Below, piece by piece: positions 52,202 to 61,222 of a stretch of DNA of 64,000 nucleotides. Source of the DNA: an uncultured Flavobacteriaceae bacterium (GTDB lineage: Bacteria; Bacteroidota; Bacteroidia; Flavobacteriales; Flavobacteriaceae); the NCBI GenBank assembly GCA_947493535.1, contig CANLRK010000004.1, positions 98,950 to 162,949 on the forward strand. The letters are read 5' to 3'. Under the pieces are notes generated by a model. That model was not told the origin of the DNA and made no database searches. It worked only from the letters and a program-made list of their open reading frames with translations. A program made the translations under genes and the position numbers. Each line of letters begins with the position of its first letter. The first letter of the stretch is position 1.

Positions 52202-53719
52202 GTGGATAAAGCAATACTATACGGATCATACTTTATTATGGCGATATATTCTATATCGTTAATCATCATTCTTTTTTATGCCTTAGCGCAATTAAACCTG
52301 CTAATTAACTACCTAAAAGCATCGAAAAAAAAGAATAATGGCCCTATGTTTAATTTAGATAATCCTGATGAAGTTCCGTATGTAACAATACAGTTGCCAC
52401 TTTACAACGAATTGTACGTTGTAGAACGTTTACTAAATAATATTGCCGAAATTGATTATCCTAAAGACAAACTTGAAATTCAAGTTTTAGATGATTCTAC
52501 TGATGAATCTGTAGAAAGCAATGCAGAACTTGTGCAGGCTTTGCAACAAAAAGGCATCGATATATCTCATATAAGAAGAACAAATCGCGAAGGGTTTAAA
52601 GCTGGAGCATTAAAGGAAGGTTTAAAAATAGCTAAAGGGGAATTTATTGCCATTTTTGATGCTGATTTCCTACCTCAAAAAGATTGGTTACAAAAAACAG
52701 TGCCTTATTTTAAAGATAAAAAAATTGGTGTAGTACAAACGCGTTGGGGACACATAAACCGTAACTACTCCATTTTAACAAAAATACAAGCTTTTGCTTT
52801 AGATGCGCATTTTACTTTAGAGCAAGTAGGAAGAAACAGCAAAGGACATTTTATTAATTTTAATGGTACCGCTGGATTGTGGCGTAAAGAATGTATTTAC
52901 GACGCAGGAAATTGGGAAGGAGATACACTTACGGAAGATTTAGACTTAAGTTATCGAGCTCAACTAAAAAACTGGGCGTTTAAATACTTAGTTGATGTGG
53001 AAACGCCAGCGGAATTACCCGTAGTAATTAGTGCGGCACGCTCACAACAATTTCGTTGGAATAAAGGTGGCGCCGAAAATTTTCAGAAAATGTTTAAACG
53101 TGTTGTAAATTCTAAAAACTTATCTTTTAAAACTAAGTTTCATGGAGTAATGCACTTGTTAAACAGCACCATGTTTTTAAATGTTTTTATTGTTGCTATT
53201 TTAAGTGTTCCAATGCTATATATTAAAAACTATTACGGACACTTTCGCTCTTACTTTATAGTAATGAGTTTCTTTGTTACAAGCACACTTATTTTCTTTA
53301 TTTGTTATTGGTTTATGTACCGAAACCTAAACGGTAAAGGCTTTAAAAACTTTTTTAATTACATTGGTCATTTCTTTGCTTTTTTCTCTATTGCTATGGG
53401 GTTCTCTTTACATAATTCATTAGCTGTTTTAGAAGGACATAGAGGTAAAAAAAGTGAGTTTGTACGTACTCCAAAATTTAATATTAGCTCTTTAAAAGAC
53501 TCATGGAAAGGAAACAAATATTTAAGTAAGAATATTTCTAAAAATATTGTTATTGAAGGTTTACTACTGCTTTATTTTATTTTCGGATTAGCTAGTTCTT
53601 ATCTAGTAACTGTAATAGGCGGAGCTAAAGAAACTGATTTTGGATTAGTTCCTTTTCATTTAATGCTAGTTACTGGGTTTGGCTTTGTGTTTTACAAGTC
53701 AATCACATCAAAAGTGTAA
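52202..53719 (+). CDS. CslA-like processive GT2 (beta-mannan/glucan synthase type)
   Basis: 505 residues, GTG start. Membrane spans flank a catalytic GT2 domain (about 60-300). The D, DxD, TED and QxxRW landmarks are Asp97/98 (VLDDST), DAD 153-155 (IFDADF), TED 244-246 and QQFRW 282-286. In order and wording the segments GFKAGALKEGLKIA, NFNGTAGLWR and TPAELPVV match plant CslA/CslC-type synthases more than bacterial BcsA, and there is no PilZ domain. With a GH113-like lipoprotein close by, a mannan-like polymer is plausible but not shown. Confidence 0.88.
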   Translation: MDKAILYGSYFIMAIYSISLIIILFYALAQLNLLINYLKASKKKNNGPMFNLDNPDEVPYVTIQLPLYNELYVVERLLNNIAEIDYPKDKLEIQVLDDSTDESVESNAELVQALQQKGIDISHIRRTNREGFKAGALKEGLKIAKGEFIAIFDADFLPQKDWLQKTVPYFKDKKIGVVQTRWGHINRNYSILTKIQAFALDAHFTLEQVGRNSKGHFINFNGTAGLWRKECIYDAGNWEGDTLTEDLDLSYRAQLKNWAFKYLVDVETPAELPVVISAARSQQFRWNKGGAENFQKMFKRVVNSKNLSFKTKFHGVMHLLNSTMFLNVFIVAILSVPMLYIKNYYGHFRSYFIVMSFFVTSTLIFFICYWFMYRNLNGKGFKNFFNYIGHFFAFFSIAMGFSLHNSLAVLEGHRGKKSEFVRTPKFNISSLKDSWKGNKYLSKNISKNIVIEGLLLLYFIFGLASSYLVTVIGGAKETDFGLVPFHLMLVTGFGFVFYKSITSKV

Positions 53720-53817
53720 TTACACTTAAAATAGATTAATTAAATTTCTTTACTTTTAATGCTTAACTAACCTAACAAGCTAGGGAGAAAAAAGAAATTA
53801 ATTAACACTATTACTTA

Positions 53818-55152
53818 ATGCCCCAATTCTTTTCGCAAAAACCATCTAACTACTCTTATTTTGTTTTTGCTGCAACAATACTAGGTTGCTCCTATTTTAG
53901 CTATTTTCTAGAGCGACAAAACTTTATACTGCTATTTAGCAGTTATACTACTCTGTCCCTGCTCTTTTTATACCTTATTCAACAGAATTTTTCATGGAAA
54001 ATACTCTTGTTATATTCAGTAGTAATAAGACTCGTTTTTATAGTAGCTACTCCTAACCTATCACAAGATTTTTACCGATTTATTTGGGATGGTCGAATGT
54101 TATTAAACGGTTTTAACCCATACCTATACTTACCTGAGTCTTTCTTGAATACAGGTTTATCTGCTCCTAATCAGGCTGCCGGTTTAATAAAAGGCATGGG
54201 GGCTTTAAATGCAAGTCATTATAGCAACTACCCTCCATTAAATCAGTTGTGTTTTTTTATAAGTGCCCTTATTGCAAACAACAGTATAATTGGTAGTATT
54301 ATCAGCCTGCGTTTACTTATAATTTTAGCCGATTTGGGAGTGCTTTATTTTGGTTCAAAATTATTGAAATCGCAACAATTAAACCCAAAATTTATTTTCA
54401 TTTATCTTCTTAACCCTTTAATACTTATAGAACTAACTGGAAATTTACACTTTGAAGGAGTAATGCTATTTTTTCTTATATGGGCATTATACTTACTACA
54501 AAAAAAACATTGGAAAACAGCAGCAATTATATTTGCCTTTTCTATAAATTTAAAATTACTCCCTTTACTATTTCTCCCTTTATTTTTCAAGTATTTCAAC
54601 ATTAAAAAACTTCTTGCTTTTTATGCAATTATAGCACTAACTACGCTAGCAGGTTTTACTCCTTTTCTTTGTGAAGAGCTAATTAGTAATTATTCTAAAA
54701 CCTTAAGCTTGTGGTTTGGAACATTTGAATTTAATGGAAGCCTTTATTTAATTGTTCGTGAAATTGGTTATTACATTAAAGGGTATAACATTATTCATAC
54801 TGTAGGTAAAATAACTCCTATTATTGTGCTTCTTTCAGTATTAATTATTTCTTTTACAAGAAACAACAAAAACACAAAGCAGCTTCTTACTAGCTTTTTA
54901 ATTGTGTTAAGCATTTATTTATTTACTTCAAGCACAATACATCCGTGGTATATTTCTATGTTATTATTATTAAGTATTTATACCAATTATAAATTCCCGT
55001 TAGTGTGGAGTTTCACAATTATCTTCAGCTATTCATTTTACAATAACGATGCATTCCTAAATAATTATTATCTAATTTTTATTGAATACGCAGTCGTATT
55101 TAGTTATATGATTTGGGAAATTTACACCTTAAAAAAGAAACAATTATGTTAA
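53818..55152 (+). CDS. GT-C membrane glycosyltransferase, mannosyltransferase-like
   Basis: 444 residues with about eleven hydrophobic spans. Near residue 80, QDFYRFIWDGRMLLNGFNPY carries the acidic residue in the first loop expected of GT-C enzymes (DUF2029/PIG-M-like). Such enzymes use polyprenyl-phosphate sugars, which the GT2 at 51510 could supply. The gene is 98 bases after the CslA-like gene, so it may have its own promoter. It overlaps the hydrolase gene by seven bases. Confidence 0.82.
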   Translation: MPQFFSQKPSNYSYFVFAATILGCSYFSYFLERQNFILLFSSYTTLSLLFLYLIQQNFSWKILLLYSVVIRLVFIVATPNLSQDFYRFIWDGRMLLNGFNPYLYLPESFLNTGLSAPNQAAGLIKGMGALNASHYSNYPPLNQLCFFISALIANNSIIGSIISLRLLIILADLGVLYFGSKLLKSQQLNPKFIFIYLLNPLILIELTGNLHFEGVMLFFLIWALYLLQKKHWKTAAIIFAFSINLKLLPLLFLPLFFKYFNIKKLLAFYAIIALTTLAGFTPFLCEELISNYSKTLSLWFGTFEFNGSLYLIVREIGYYIKGYNIIHTVGKITPIIVLLSVLIISFTRNNKNTKQLLTSFLIVLSIYLFTSSTIHPWYISMLLLLSIYTNYKFPLVWSFTIIFSYSFYNNDAFLNNYYLIFIEYAVVFSYMIWEIYTLKKKQLC

Positions 55153-55946
55153 AAAAACTACGGTATTTAATTTACATACTAATCATAATATATATAGCAA
55201 TACTCACTTTTTTCTATTTTAATCAAGAAAAATTTTATTTTAACCCAAAAACCCTAGAAGCTAACTATAACTATAATTTTGTTACTGATTTTGAAGAGCT
55301 AAATATTTCTGTAGATCAAGACAATACTTTAAATGCTTTACTTTTTAAAGCACCTAATCCTAAAGGAGTAATATTATACTTTCACGGAAACGCTGGCGCT
55401 ATACATGAATGGGGCTTACGATCCAATTTATACACCAAGCATAATTATGACATTCTATTTGTTGATTACAGAGGCTACGGAAAAAACAACAACCAGATAA
55501 CTAGCGAACAAATTTTGCATAACGACGCACAAAAAGTGTATGACTTTTTAAAAAAAAGTTACCAAGAAAACGACATTATTGTACTTGGGTTTTCTATTGG
55601 CTCGGGTATAGCCGCTAAAGTAGCTGCAAACAACAATCCTAAACTATTAATATTAGAAGCACCCTACTATTCCTTTGAAAGTTTGGTACAACGGCTAGCC
55701 CCTTTTATCCCAAAGTTTTTAATCAATTATAAAATACCAACCCATAAATTTTTAAAACAAGTCACTTGTCCAATAGTTATTTTTCATGGTAAAGAAGATC
55801 AGTTAATTCCTGCCCAAGAAAATGCTGTACGATTAAAAAAGGAAACACCTAATGTTAATAATTTGTTTTTAATAGATAATTGCCACCATAATGGCATCTA
55901 TAAAACAGATTTTTACAATAGTGCTTTAGAAAAATTACTCAATTAA
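55146..55946 (+). CDS. membrane-anchored alpha/beta hydrolase
   Basis: 266 residues; the start was moved from 55113 to the ATG at 55146, which lies within the end of the previous gene and gives a membrane anchor (LIYILIIIYIAILTFF). Serine hydrolase features: oxyanion segment ILYFHGNAGAIHEWG, nucleophile in VLGFSIGSG (GxSxG), Asp in FHGKEDQLIP and His in DNCHHNG. It resembles the BEM46/Rv1191-type hydrolases. No substrate is known; the shared transcript with the GT-C enzyme suggests an envelope glycan or lipid. Confidence 0.88.
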   Translation: MLKKLRYLIYILIIIYIAILTFFYFNQEKFYFNPKTLEANYNYNFVTDFEELNISVDQDNTLNALLFKAPNPKGVILYFHGNAGAIHEWGLRSNLYTKHNYDILFVDYRGYGKNNNQITSEQILHNDAQKVYDFLKKSYQENDIIVLGFSIGSGIAAKVAANNNPKLLILEAPYYSFESLVQRLAPFIPKFLINYKIPTHKFLKQVTCPIVIFHGKEDQLIPAQENAVRLKKETPNVNNLFLIDNCHHNGIYKTDFYNSALEKLLN

Positions 55947-55950
55947 AAAA

Positions 55951-55976
55951 CCCTTTAGGTATTAATACTTAAAGGG
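55951..55976 (-). terminator. rho-independent terminator after the pseudouridine synthase gene
   Basis: Stem CCCTTTA / TAAAGGG, extended by an inner near-palindrome, followed on the minus strand by six T. It lies 28 bases past the stop at 56004, in the gap between convergent genes. Confidence 0.82.
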
Positions 55977-56003
55977 CTTAGTAGATACCTAGCATAAAAT
56001 ATT

Positions 56004-56846
56004 TTATTTAAAATGCTTTAAATTAATTACCTCTTTTTCAGTAAGATGTTTCCAATGGCCTCTTGGAATATCTTTTTTGGTTAAATCTCCTATCATTACG
56101 CAGTCTACTTTCAATAAATCATAGCCTAAATGCTCAAAAATAGTTCTTAAAACACCGTTACCTGTGTTTAAAATAGCTATTCCTATTTCCTTTTTAGGAG
56201 CATTATTGATGTATGAGGCTTCAACTACGGTAATTTTTTTACCTTCTACGGTAATTCCGTCTTGAATTTTCTTTAAATCTTCTTGTTTCAAATTCTTATC
56301 TAATTCTACATGAAACAATCTTTGTACTCCTGTTTTAGAGTTGGTAAACTTTTTGGTTAACTCATCATCATTTGTAAACAACAATAAGCCTGTAGAGTTT
56401 CTTCCTAAACGTCCAATTGGTTTTATTCTTGAACTTGTAGCATTAGCAACCAAATCCATTACGGTTTTCCCTTTACTCTCACTTGTAGTTGTAGCAAAAC
56501 CTTTTGGTTTATTTAATAATACATATGCTTTCTTTTCTGGGTTAATTCTAGCACCATCAAAACGCACTTCATCATTAAGTTTTACCCTATACCCCATCTC
56601 TGTAACTACTTTACCATTAACAGTAACGCTACCTATAGAAATGTGCATATCAGCCTCACGACGTGAGCAAATACCAGAATTTGCTATATATTTATTCAAA
56701 CGAATTTCACCAGACTCTGATTTTTTTACTGTTGCTTGCTTTACTGAAGCTTTAGGCTTTTGCGCACGTGATTTTGGTGCGGAAGCTTTTTTATAAGAAT
56801 CATTTGTATACTTCCTCTTCCCAGTGTTCTTTCTTTCGTGTGACAT
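56004..56846 (-). CDS. RsuA/RluB-type pseudouridine synthase homologue lacking the catalytic Asp
   Basis: 280 residues: a Lys/Arg-rich N-terminal tail of about 45 residues, an S4 RNA-binding domain (IRLNKYIANSGICSRREAD) and a pseudouridine synthase domain (VLLNKPKGFATT, TGLLLFTNDDEL). The family motif GRLD, whose Asp is the catalytic nucleophile, reads GRLG (Gly148, codon GGA at 56403-56405) here. RNA binding is kept in full. Either it acts on RNA without making pseudouridine or another Asp takes over. It has its own promoter element and terminator. Confidence 0.88.
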   Translation of the reverse strand: MSHERKNTGKRKYTNDSYKKASAPKSRAQKPKASVKQATVKKSESGEIRLNKYIANSGICSRREADMHISIGSVTVNGKVVTEMGYRVKLNDEVRFDGARINPEKKAYVLLNKPKGFATTTSESKGKTVMDLVANATSSRIKPIGRLGRNSTGLLLFTNDDELTKKFTNSKTGVQRLFHVELDKNLKQEDLKKIQDGITVEGKKITVVEASYINNAPKKEIGIAILNTGNGVLRTIFEHLGYDLLKVDCVMIGDLTKKDIPRGHWKHLTEKEVINLKHFK

Positions 56847-56863
56847 ATCTAAGTAATTTTGCG

Positions 56864-56871
56864 CAAAGGTA
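56864..56871 (-). promoter_or_regulatory. -7 promoter element of the pseudouridine synthase homologue (TACCTTTG)
   Basis: TACCTTTG on the minus strand, 17 bases before the ATG. It matches TAnnTTTG. Confidence 0.4.
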
Positions 56872-56902
56872 TTGCTAATTATTATAATATTTATACATGC
56901 TC

Positions 56903-57826
56903 TTATAAAACATTCATCAATTCCTGAAACTTATTTAATAATATGTTTGGCTTAATTAATAAGATACTAAAAGCACCTACTACTAACACAAGTTTTAATA
57001 AATTATGTAATAAAATATAATCTGACTTTTTAGAAGACCACCATAACATTAGCAAAAAAAACAGCAGCAATACATTAGCAAGATAAAAATACCAATACAT
57101 CATTCCTACCCTAAACAACGCTGTAATTAATACAGATGTGGCAATAGTAAAAACCAGTAATACACTTATTATTTGCTTGGTTATTTTAACACCATATGCA
57201 ACCGGTATTGTTTGATAATTTAATGTTAAATCACCTTTTATATTCTCCAAATCTTTGGTAATTTCTCTAATAGATATAATCAATGCTAAAAACACTCCGT
57301 GAAAAAAAACTACTGTTTCAAAATTTTTGTAATACACAAACACAATGAAGAATGGGGCTATTGCTAAAGATGAAGCTACCAAATTTCCTATAAAAGGGTA
57401 CTTTTTAAGCTTATGGGAATAAAACCATATCATGAAAATGTAAGACGAAAAAAACAATACGGCTTTAAATGATACATAACTTGCCAATATTACTGTAACA
57501 ATATTCAATACAAAATAAACTGACAACTTTGTATTTTGACTTACCAACCTATCTAACATAGATTTTTTAGGCCTATTAATTAAATCTTTTTCGGTATCGT
57601 AAAAATTATTGATAATGTATCCTGCAGCAACAACTAAAGCAGTAGCAAGTACAAGTACAAATAAGAACTTATCCAACACAACCTCTTTAGGCGACGTGTT
57701 TTTTGATAATATGTAAATTGATGATAAATATTGAGCAAGTACTATAAACATAATATTATAGCCTCTTACTACGGAAAACAAACTAAAAAGTTTCTTTAAG
57801 AAAAGTTTGTTTTTGCGTGACAGCAT
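56903..57826 (-). CDS. UbiA-family prenyltransferase, GGGP geranylgeranyltransferase-like
   Basis: 307 residues with about nine hydrophobic spans. The first Asp-rich motif is NNFYDTEKDLINRP (NxxxDxxxD at about 74-81), the second REITKDLENIKGDLTLN. In Flavobacteriia this group is usually labelled geranylgeranylglycerol-phosphate geranylgeranyltransferase after its archaeal relatives, but the bacterial substrate is uncertain. It follows the GHMP kinase by eleven bases and so belongs with the mevalonate genes that make its prenyl donor. Confidence 0.85.
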   Translation of the reverse strand: MLSRKNKLFLKKLFSLFSVVRGYNIMFIVLAQYLSSIYILSKNTSPKEVVLDKFLFVLVLATALVVAAGYIINNFYDTEKDLINRPKKSMLDRLVSQNTKLSVYFVLNIVTVILASYVSFKAVLFFSSYIFMIWFYSHKLKKYPFIGNLVASSLAIAPFFIVFVYYKNFETVVFFHGVFLALIISIREITKDLENIKGDLTLNYQTIPVAYGVKITKQIISVLLVFTIATSVLITALFRVGMMYWYFYLANVLLLFFLLMLWWSSKKSDYILLHNLLKLVLVVGAFSILLIKPNILLNKFQELMNVL

Positions 57827-57837
57827 ACGGATGAGTT

Positions 57838-58776
57838 TTAGAAGTTATACACCACTTCTAACTTATAATCCTTAAGTAATTCTTTCGTCTTGTTAAAATC
57901 TTCAGTAAACCCAAGAATATAACCTCCACCACCAGATCCGCATAGTTTTAAGTAATAATCATTGGTTTCAATGCCTTGCTTCCATAACTGATGGAACTGT
58001 TCCGGAATCATTGGCTTAAAATTATTAAGCACTACTTTAGACAACTGTTTTACATTATTAAATAACGAACCTATATTCCCCTTTAAAAAATCATCTATAC
58101 AAGCATCTGTATGTTTTGTGAACTGTGTTTTAAGCATATTCCTAAACCCTTCTTGCTTCATGTTTTCCATAAAGATATTCACCATAGGGGCTGTTTCACC
58201 TATCATTCCTGAGTCTAACAAAAATACGGCTCCTTTGCCTTTAGTTTCTTGCGACGGTAATCCAGTTGGTTCAATACTATCTTTTGAATTGATTAAAATT
58301 GGTAAACTCAAATAGCTATTTAACGGGTCTAAACCAGAGCTTTTCCCATGAAAAAAAGATTCCATTTGCGCAAAAATCTCTTTTAACTGTAATAGCTTTT
58401 CACGCGTTAAGTTTTCTAAAACAGTTATTTTATTTTTCGCATACTTATCATATACAGAAGCAACTAAAGCTCCCGAGCTTCCTACACCGTAACCTTGCGG
58501 TATAGACGAATCAAAATACATCCCTTTTTTAAGATCTTGCTTTAATGCCTCTATATTAAAAACAGCAGCACTTCTGTTTCCGTCTTGCAAACGCTCTAAA
58601 TGTTTTGCAAATTCAAATAAACTTTGGTTTGATTTTTTAGCTTCTTCCGATTGATTTTCATCAAGCTTTAATGCTCCGTTATAAAAATTATATGGTATTG
58701 AAAGCCCTTTAGAATCTTTAATAATTCCGTACTCTCCAAATAATAAAATCTTCGAATAAAAAAGAGGTCCTTTCAT
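57838..58776 (-). CDS. mevalonate kinase-like GHMP kinase
   Basis: 312 residues. The GHMP ATP motif is PQGYGVGSSGAL at 93-104, with an N-terminal KILLFGEYGI and a C-terminal LKLCGSGGGGYILGFT, which bind substrate and phosphates. SGLDPLNSYL carries the catalytic Asp. Adjacent to diphosphomevalonate decarboxylase (36 bases away), it fits mevalonate kinase; phosphomevalonate kinase is the alternative, because only one such gene is here. Confidence 0.88.
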   Translation of the reverse strand: MKGPLFYSKILLFGEYGIIKDSKGLSIPYNFYNGALKLDENQSEEAKKSNQSLFEFAKHLERLQDGNRSAAVFNIEALKQDLKKGMYFDSSIPQGYGVGSSGALVASVYDKYAKNKITVLENLTREKLLQLKEIFAQMESFFHGKSSGLDPLNSYLSLPILINSKDSIEPTGLPSQETKGKGAVFLLDSGMIGETAPMVNIFMENMKQEGFRNMLKTQFTKHTDACIDDFLKGNIGSLFNNVKQLSKVVLNNFKPMIPEQFHQLWKQGIETNDYYLKLCGSGGGGYILGFTEDFNKTKELLKDYKLEVVYNF

Positions 58777-58812
58777 AGCCTTAGTATAATTTTAAACTCT
58801 ACGGATTTAAAG

Positions 58813-59895
58813 TTACAATTGTTTTGCTCCAAATCCTACTGTATCGCAAATATAATGACCATTTTGACAATAGCCAACTAACTTATTGTTAATGAATTCT
58901 AAAACTGGCTCTTTTTCGCTTTCCGGATATAGCAAATGTACATTAGCCCCAGCATCTAAAGTAAAACATAGATGTAAACCACTTGCTTTTCTGAACGACC
59001 ATATTTCATTAATAATTTGAAGTGTATTTGGCTTCATCAACACAAAATAAGGTAAACTAGTCATCATCATAGCATGAAGTGTTAAAGCCTCACTCTCTAC
59101 AATTTCTATAAAACTTAACAAATCACCTGTTTCAAAAACGGTTATTAGCTTTGACAAGTTATCATGGGCTTGTGCAAACCTATTTTCTGCAAAAGGATGG
59201 TTGTGCATTAAATTATGCCCTACTGTGCTTGACACCTGCTTCTCTCCTTTGTCTACCAACAAAATAGTATCTTGATAGTTCTTAAATTTTTCATGCACTT
59301 TATACGGAAATTTTACTCCATATAAATTTGATGCTGAAGGAATTTCTTTATGCGTCCCCCAACATACTAAATCACCTTCTAAACTTCTGCAAGCACTTCC
59401 TGAACCCAGACGAGCTAAAAATGAAGCCTTTTGTATAACTTCAATTTCTGATAATTCTGGATTTAACTTTTTTTCTATACTCATAATACACAAGGCCAAA
59501 GCACTCATTCCTGATGCTGAAGATGCAATACCAGAACTATGAGGAAACGAATTGTGTGTATAAATGGAATATTTAAAATGCTTGATAAATGGTACATACT
59601 GTACTATTCTATCAAAAAAAGCGGCTATTTTAGGTTTAAACTCCTCTTTCTGTTCTCCATCCAAAAACACTTCAAACTGAAACTTTTCTGAAGGTGATGA
59701 CAATAACTCATAATGCAAAGTTGTAGTTGTTTTACAGTTAGTTAGTGTAAAACTTATGGATGGGTTTGCTGGAATTTGGTGTTCTTTTTTCCCCCAATAT
59801 TTTACCAAAGCTATGTTACTTGGAGCTTCCCAAGTAACTGCTCCACTATCTATATTTATTTTTGTGTTTTCAAATATAAAACGTGCTTCTTGCAT
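58813..59895 (-). CDS. mvaD: diphosphomevalonate decarboxylase
   Basis: 360 residues of the GHMP superfamily that convert mevalonate diphosphate to isopentenyl diphosphate. Characteristic segments are APSNIALVKYWGKK near residue 25, NSFPHSSGIASSASGMSAL and SGSACRSLEGDLVCW with the catalytic Ser/Lys region. Normal length. First gene of the operon mvaD-mevalonate kinase-prenyltransferase, with a -7 element just upstream. It shows that isoprenoids in this organism come from the mevalonate route. Confidence 0.95.
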   Translation of the reverse strand: MQEARFIFENTKINIDSGAVTWEAPSNIALVKYWGKKEHQIPANPSISFTLTNCKTTTTLHYELLSSPSEKFQFEVFLDGEQKEEFKPKIAAFFDRIVQYVPFIKHFKYSIYTHNSFPHSSGIASSASGMSALALCIMSIEKKLNPELSEIEVIQKASFLARLGSGSACRSLEGDLVCWGTHKEIPSASNLYGVKFPYKVHEKFKNYQDTILLVDKGEKQVSSTVGHNLMHNHPFAENRFAQAHDNLSKLITVFETGDLLSFIEIVESEALTLHAMMMTSLPYFVLMKPNTLQIINEIWSFRKASGLHLCFTLDAGANVHLLYPESEKEPVLEFINNKLVGYCQNGHYICDTVGFGAKQL

Positions 59896-59910
59896 CTATT
59901 ATTTTTTTAG

Positions 59911-59918
59911 CAAATATA
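59911..59918 (-). promoter_or_regulatory. -7 promoter element of the mvaD operon (TATATTTG)
   Basis: TATATTTG on the minus strand, 15 bases before the mvaD ATG, in the 48-base gap after the flavoprotein gene. Confidence 0.45.
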
Positions 59919-59943
59919 CTTCTTATTTCTATTATTAAAACTT

Positions 59944-61158
59944 CTATTGAGCAATTGCTTTAGCTATAATGTAGCCACCTGTCCATGCATTTTGAAAATT
60001 AAATCCACCAGTAACAGCATCAATATCTAAAATCTCTCCTGCAAAAAATAAATTTGAATGCAATTTACTTTCAAAGCGTTTAAAATTAATTTCTTTTAAT
60101 GATACGCCTCCTGCTGTTACAAACTCTTCTTTAAAAGTACTTTTTCCGTCAATAGTAAACACGGCTTCTGTAAGTTGGCTCGCTAAATTTTCTAATTGAT
60201 TTTTAGTTAGATCTGCCCAACGAGTCTTTTCTGTAATTGTTGCAGCTATCGCTAATTTTTGCCACAAACGCTTAGGCAAATCAAACTGCGTGTATTTAAC
60301 AACTAAATTTTTAGCTAGTTGATGTTTTAATGCTTTTAACGCTTCTAAACATGATTCTATATCACGTTGAACAAAGTTAATCCGAATAGAAAATTTGTAA
60401 TTTTTATCAAATAGCTCCCTAGCGCCAAAAGCCGACAATTTTAAAACGGCTGGCGCACTTAATCCCCAATGAGTAATTAATAAAGGACCACTAGTACTCA
60501 ATGTACTATTTAACACTTCCACTTCGGTGTTTTGCACTACAACACCTGGTATATCCTTTATTCTATCATCTTGTGTGTTAAATGTGAATAATGACGGTAC
60601 TGGTGTTACTATGGAGTGCCCCAATGTGGCAAGTAACTTCCATAGTTTTGGACTGCTGCCTCCAGCTACTACAACACTCTTTGAATAATACTCATTCATT
60701 TTGGTAAAAATCTTCCATGACTTTTTTTCAGAAATCAAATTAGTTACACCTTGATTTTTAATCACTTCAATATTATATTTTTTTGTTTCATTCATGAAAC
60801 AATCAATAATGGTTTGTGATGTATTTGATGTAGGAAATACCCTACCATCTTCTTCTATTTTTAAGGATACTCCTCGTTGTTCAAACCACTCAAAAGTATC
60901 GCCACATGAAAATTGATGAAACGGACCTAACAACTCTTTCTCTCCTCTTGGGTAGTATTGCACCAATTCCTTCGGATCAAAACAAGCGTGCGTAACATTG
61001 CATCGGCCTCCACCAGACACTTTTACTTTTTGCAATACCGAATTTCCTCGTTCTAAAATAGCAATTGTAATATCAGATTTATTAGCCGCTATATTAATAG
61101 CTGTAAAAAAACCTGCTGCCCCGCCTCCAATAATTATTACATCATAACTTTTTTCCAT
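59944..61158 (-). CDS. BaiN/HI0933-type FAD-dependent oxidoreductase
   Basis: 404 residues from the ATG at 61158; the track start at 61185 would run through a terminator hairpin, and MEKSYDVIIIGGGAAGFFTA places the FAD motif at the very start as expected. Other family marks are KVSGGGRCNVTHACF, VVVAGGSSPKLW, EFVTAGGVSLKEIN and GEILDIDAVTGGFNFQNAWTGG. A cytoplasmic reductase of unknown natural substrate. It lies alone between the mvaD operon and a secreted protein gene, on the same strand. Confidence 0.93.
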   Translation of the reverse strand: MEKSYDVIIIGGGAAGFFTAINIAANKSDITIAILERGNSVLQKVKVSGGGRCNVTHACFDPKELVQYYPRGEKELLGPFHQFSCGDTFEWFEQRGVSLKIEEDGRVFPTSNTSQTIIDCFMNETKKYNIEVIKNQGVTNLISEKKSWKIFTKMNEYYSKSVVVAGGSSPKLWKLLATLGHSIVTPVPSLFTFNTQDDRIKDIPGVVVQNTEVEVLNSTLSTSGPLLITHWGLSAPAVLKLSAFGARELFDKNYKFSIRINFVQRDIESCLEALKALKHQLAKNLVVKYTQFDLPKRLWQKLAIAATITEKTRWADLTKNQLENLASQLTEAVFTIDGKSTFKEEFVTAGGVSLKEINFKRFESKLHSNLFFAGEILDIDAVTGGFNFQNAWTGGYIIAKAIAQ

Positions 61159-61177
61159 ACTTATATTGCATAAAAAA

Positions 61178-61200
61178 ACCTTCAAGAAACACTTGAAGGT
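61178..61200 (-). terminator. rho-independent terminator after the NTF2-like secreted protein gene
   Basis: Nine-base stem ACCTTCAAG / CTTGAAGGT with loop AAACA, followed on the minus strand by seven T. It lies 22 bases past the stop at 61223 and before the flavoprotein ATG, so the two genes are separate transcripts. Confidence 0.9.
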
Positions 61201-61222
61201 TTTTAATTGTTTTATATCAAGA

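Noticed and set aside
61159-61185. Extended N-terminus of the BaiN-type flavoprotein
   Set aside because: It would run through a clear terminator hairpin; the FAD motif begins immediately after the ATG at 61158.
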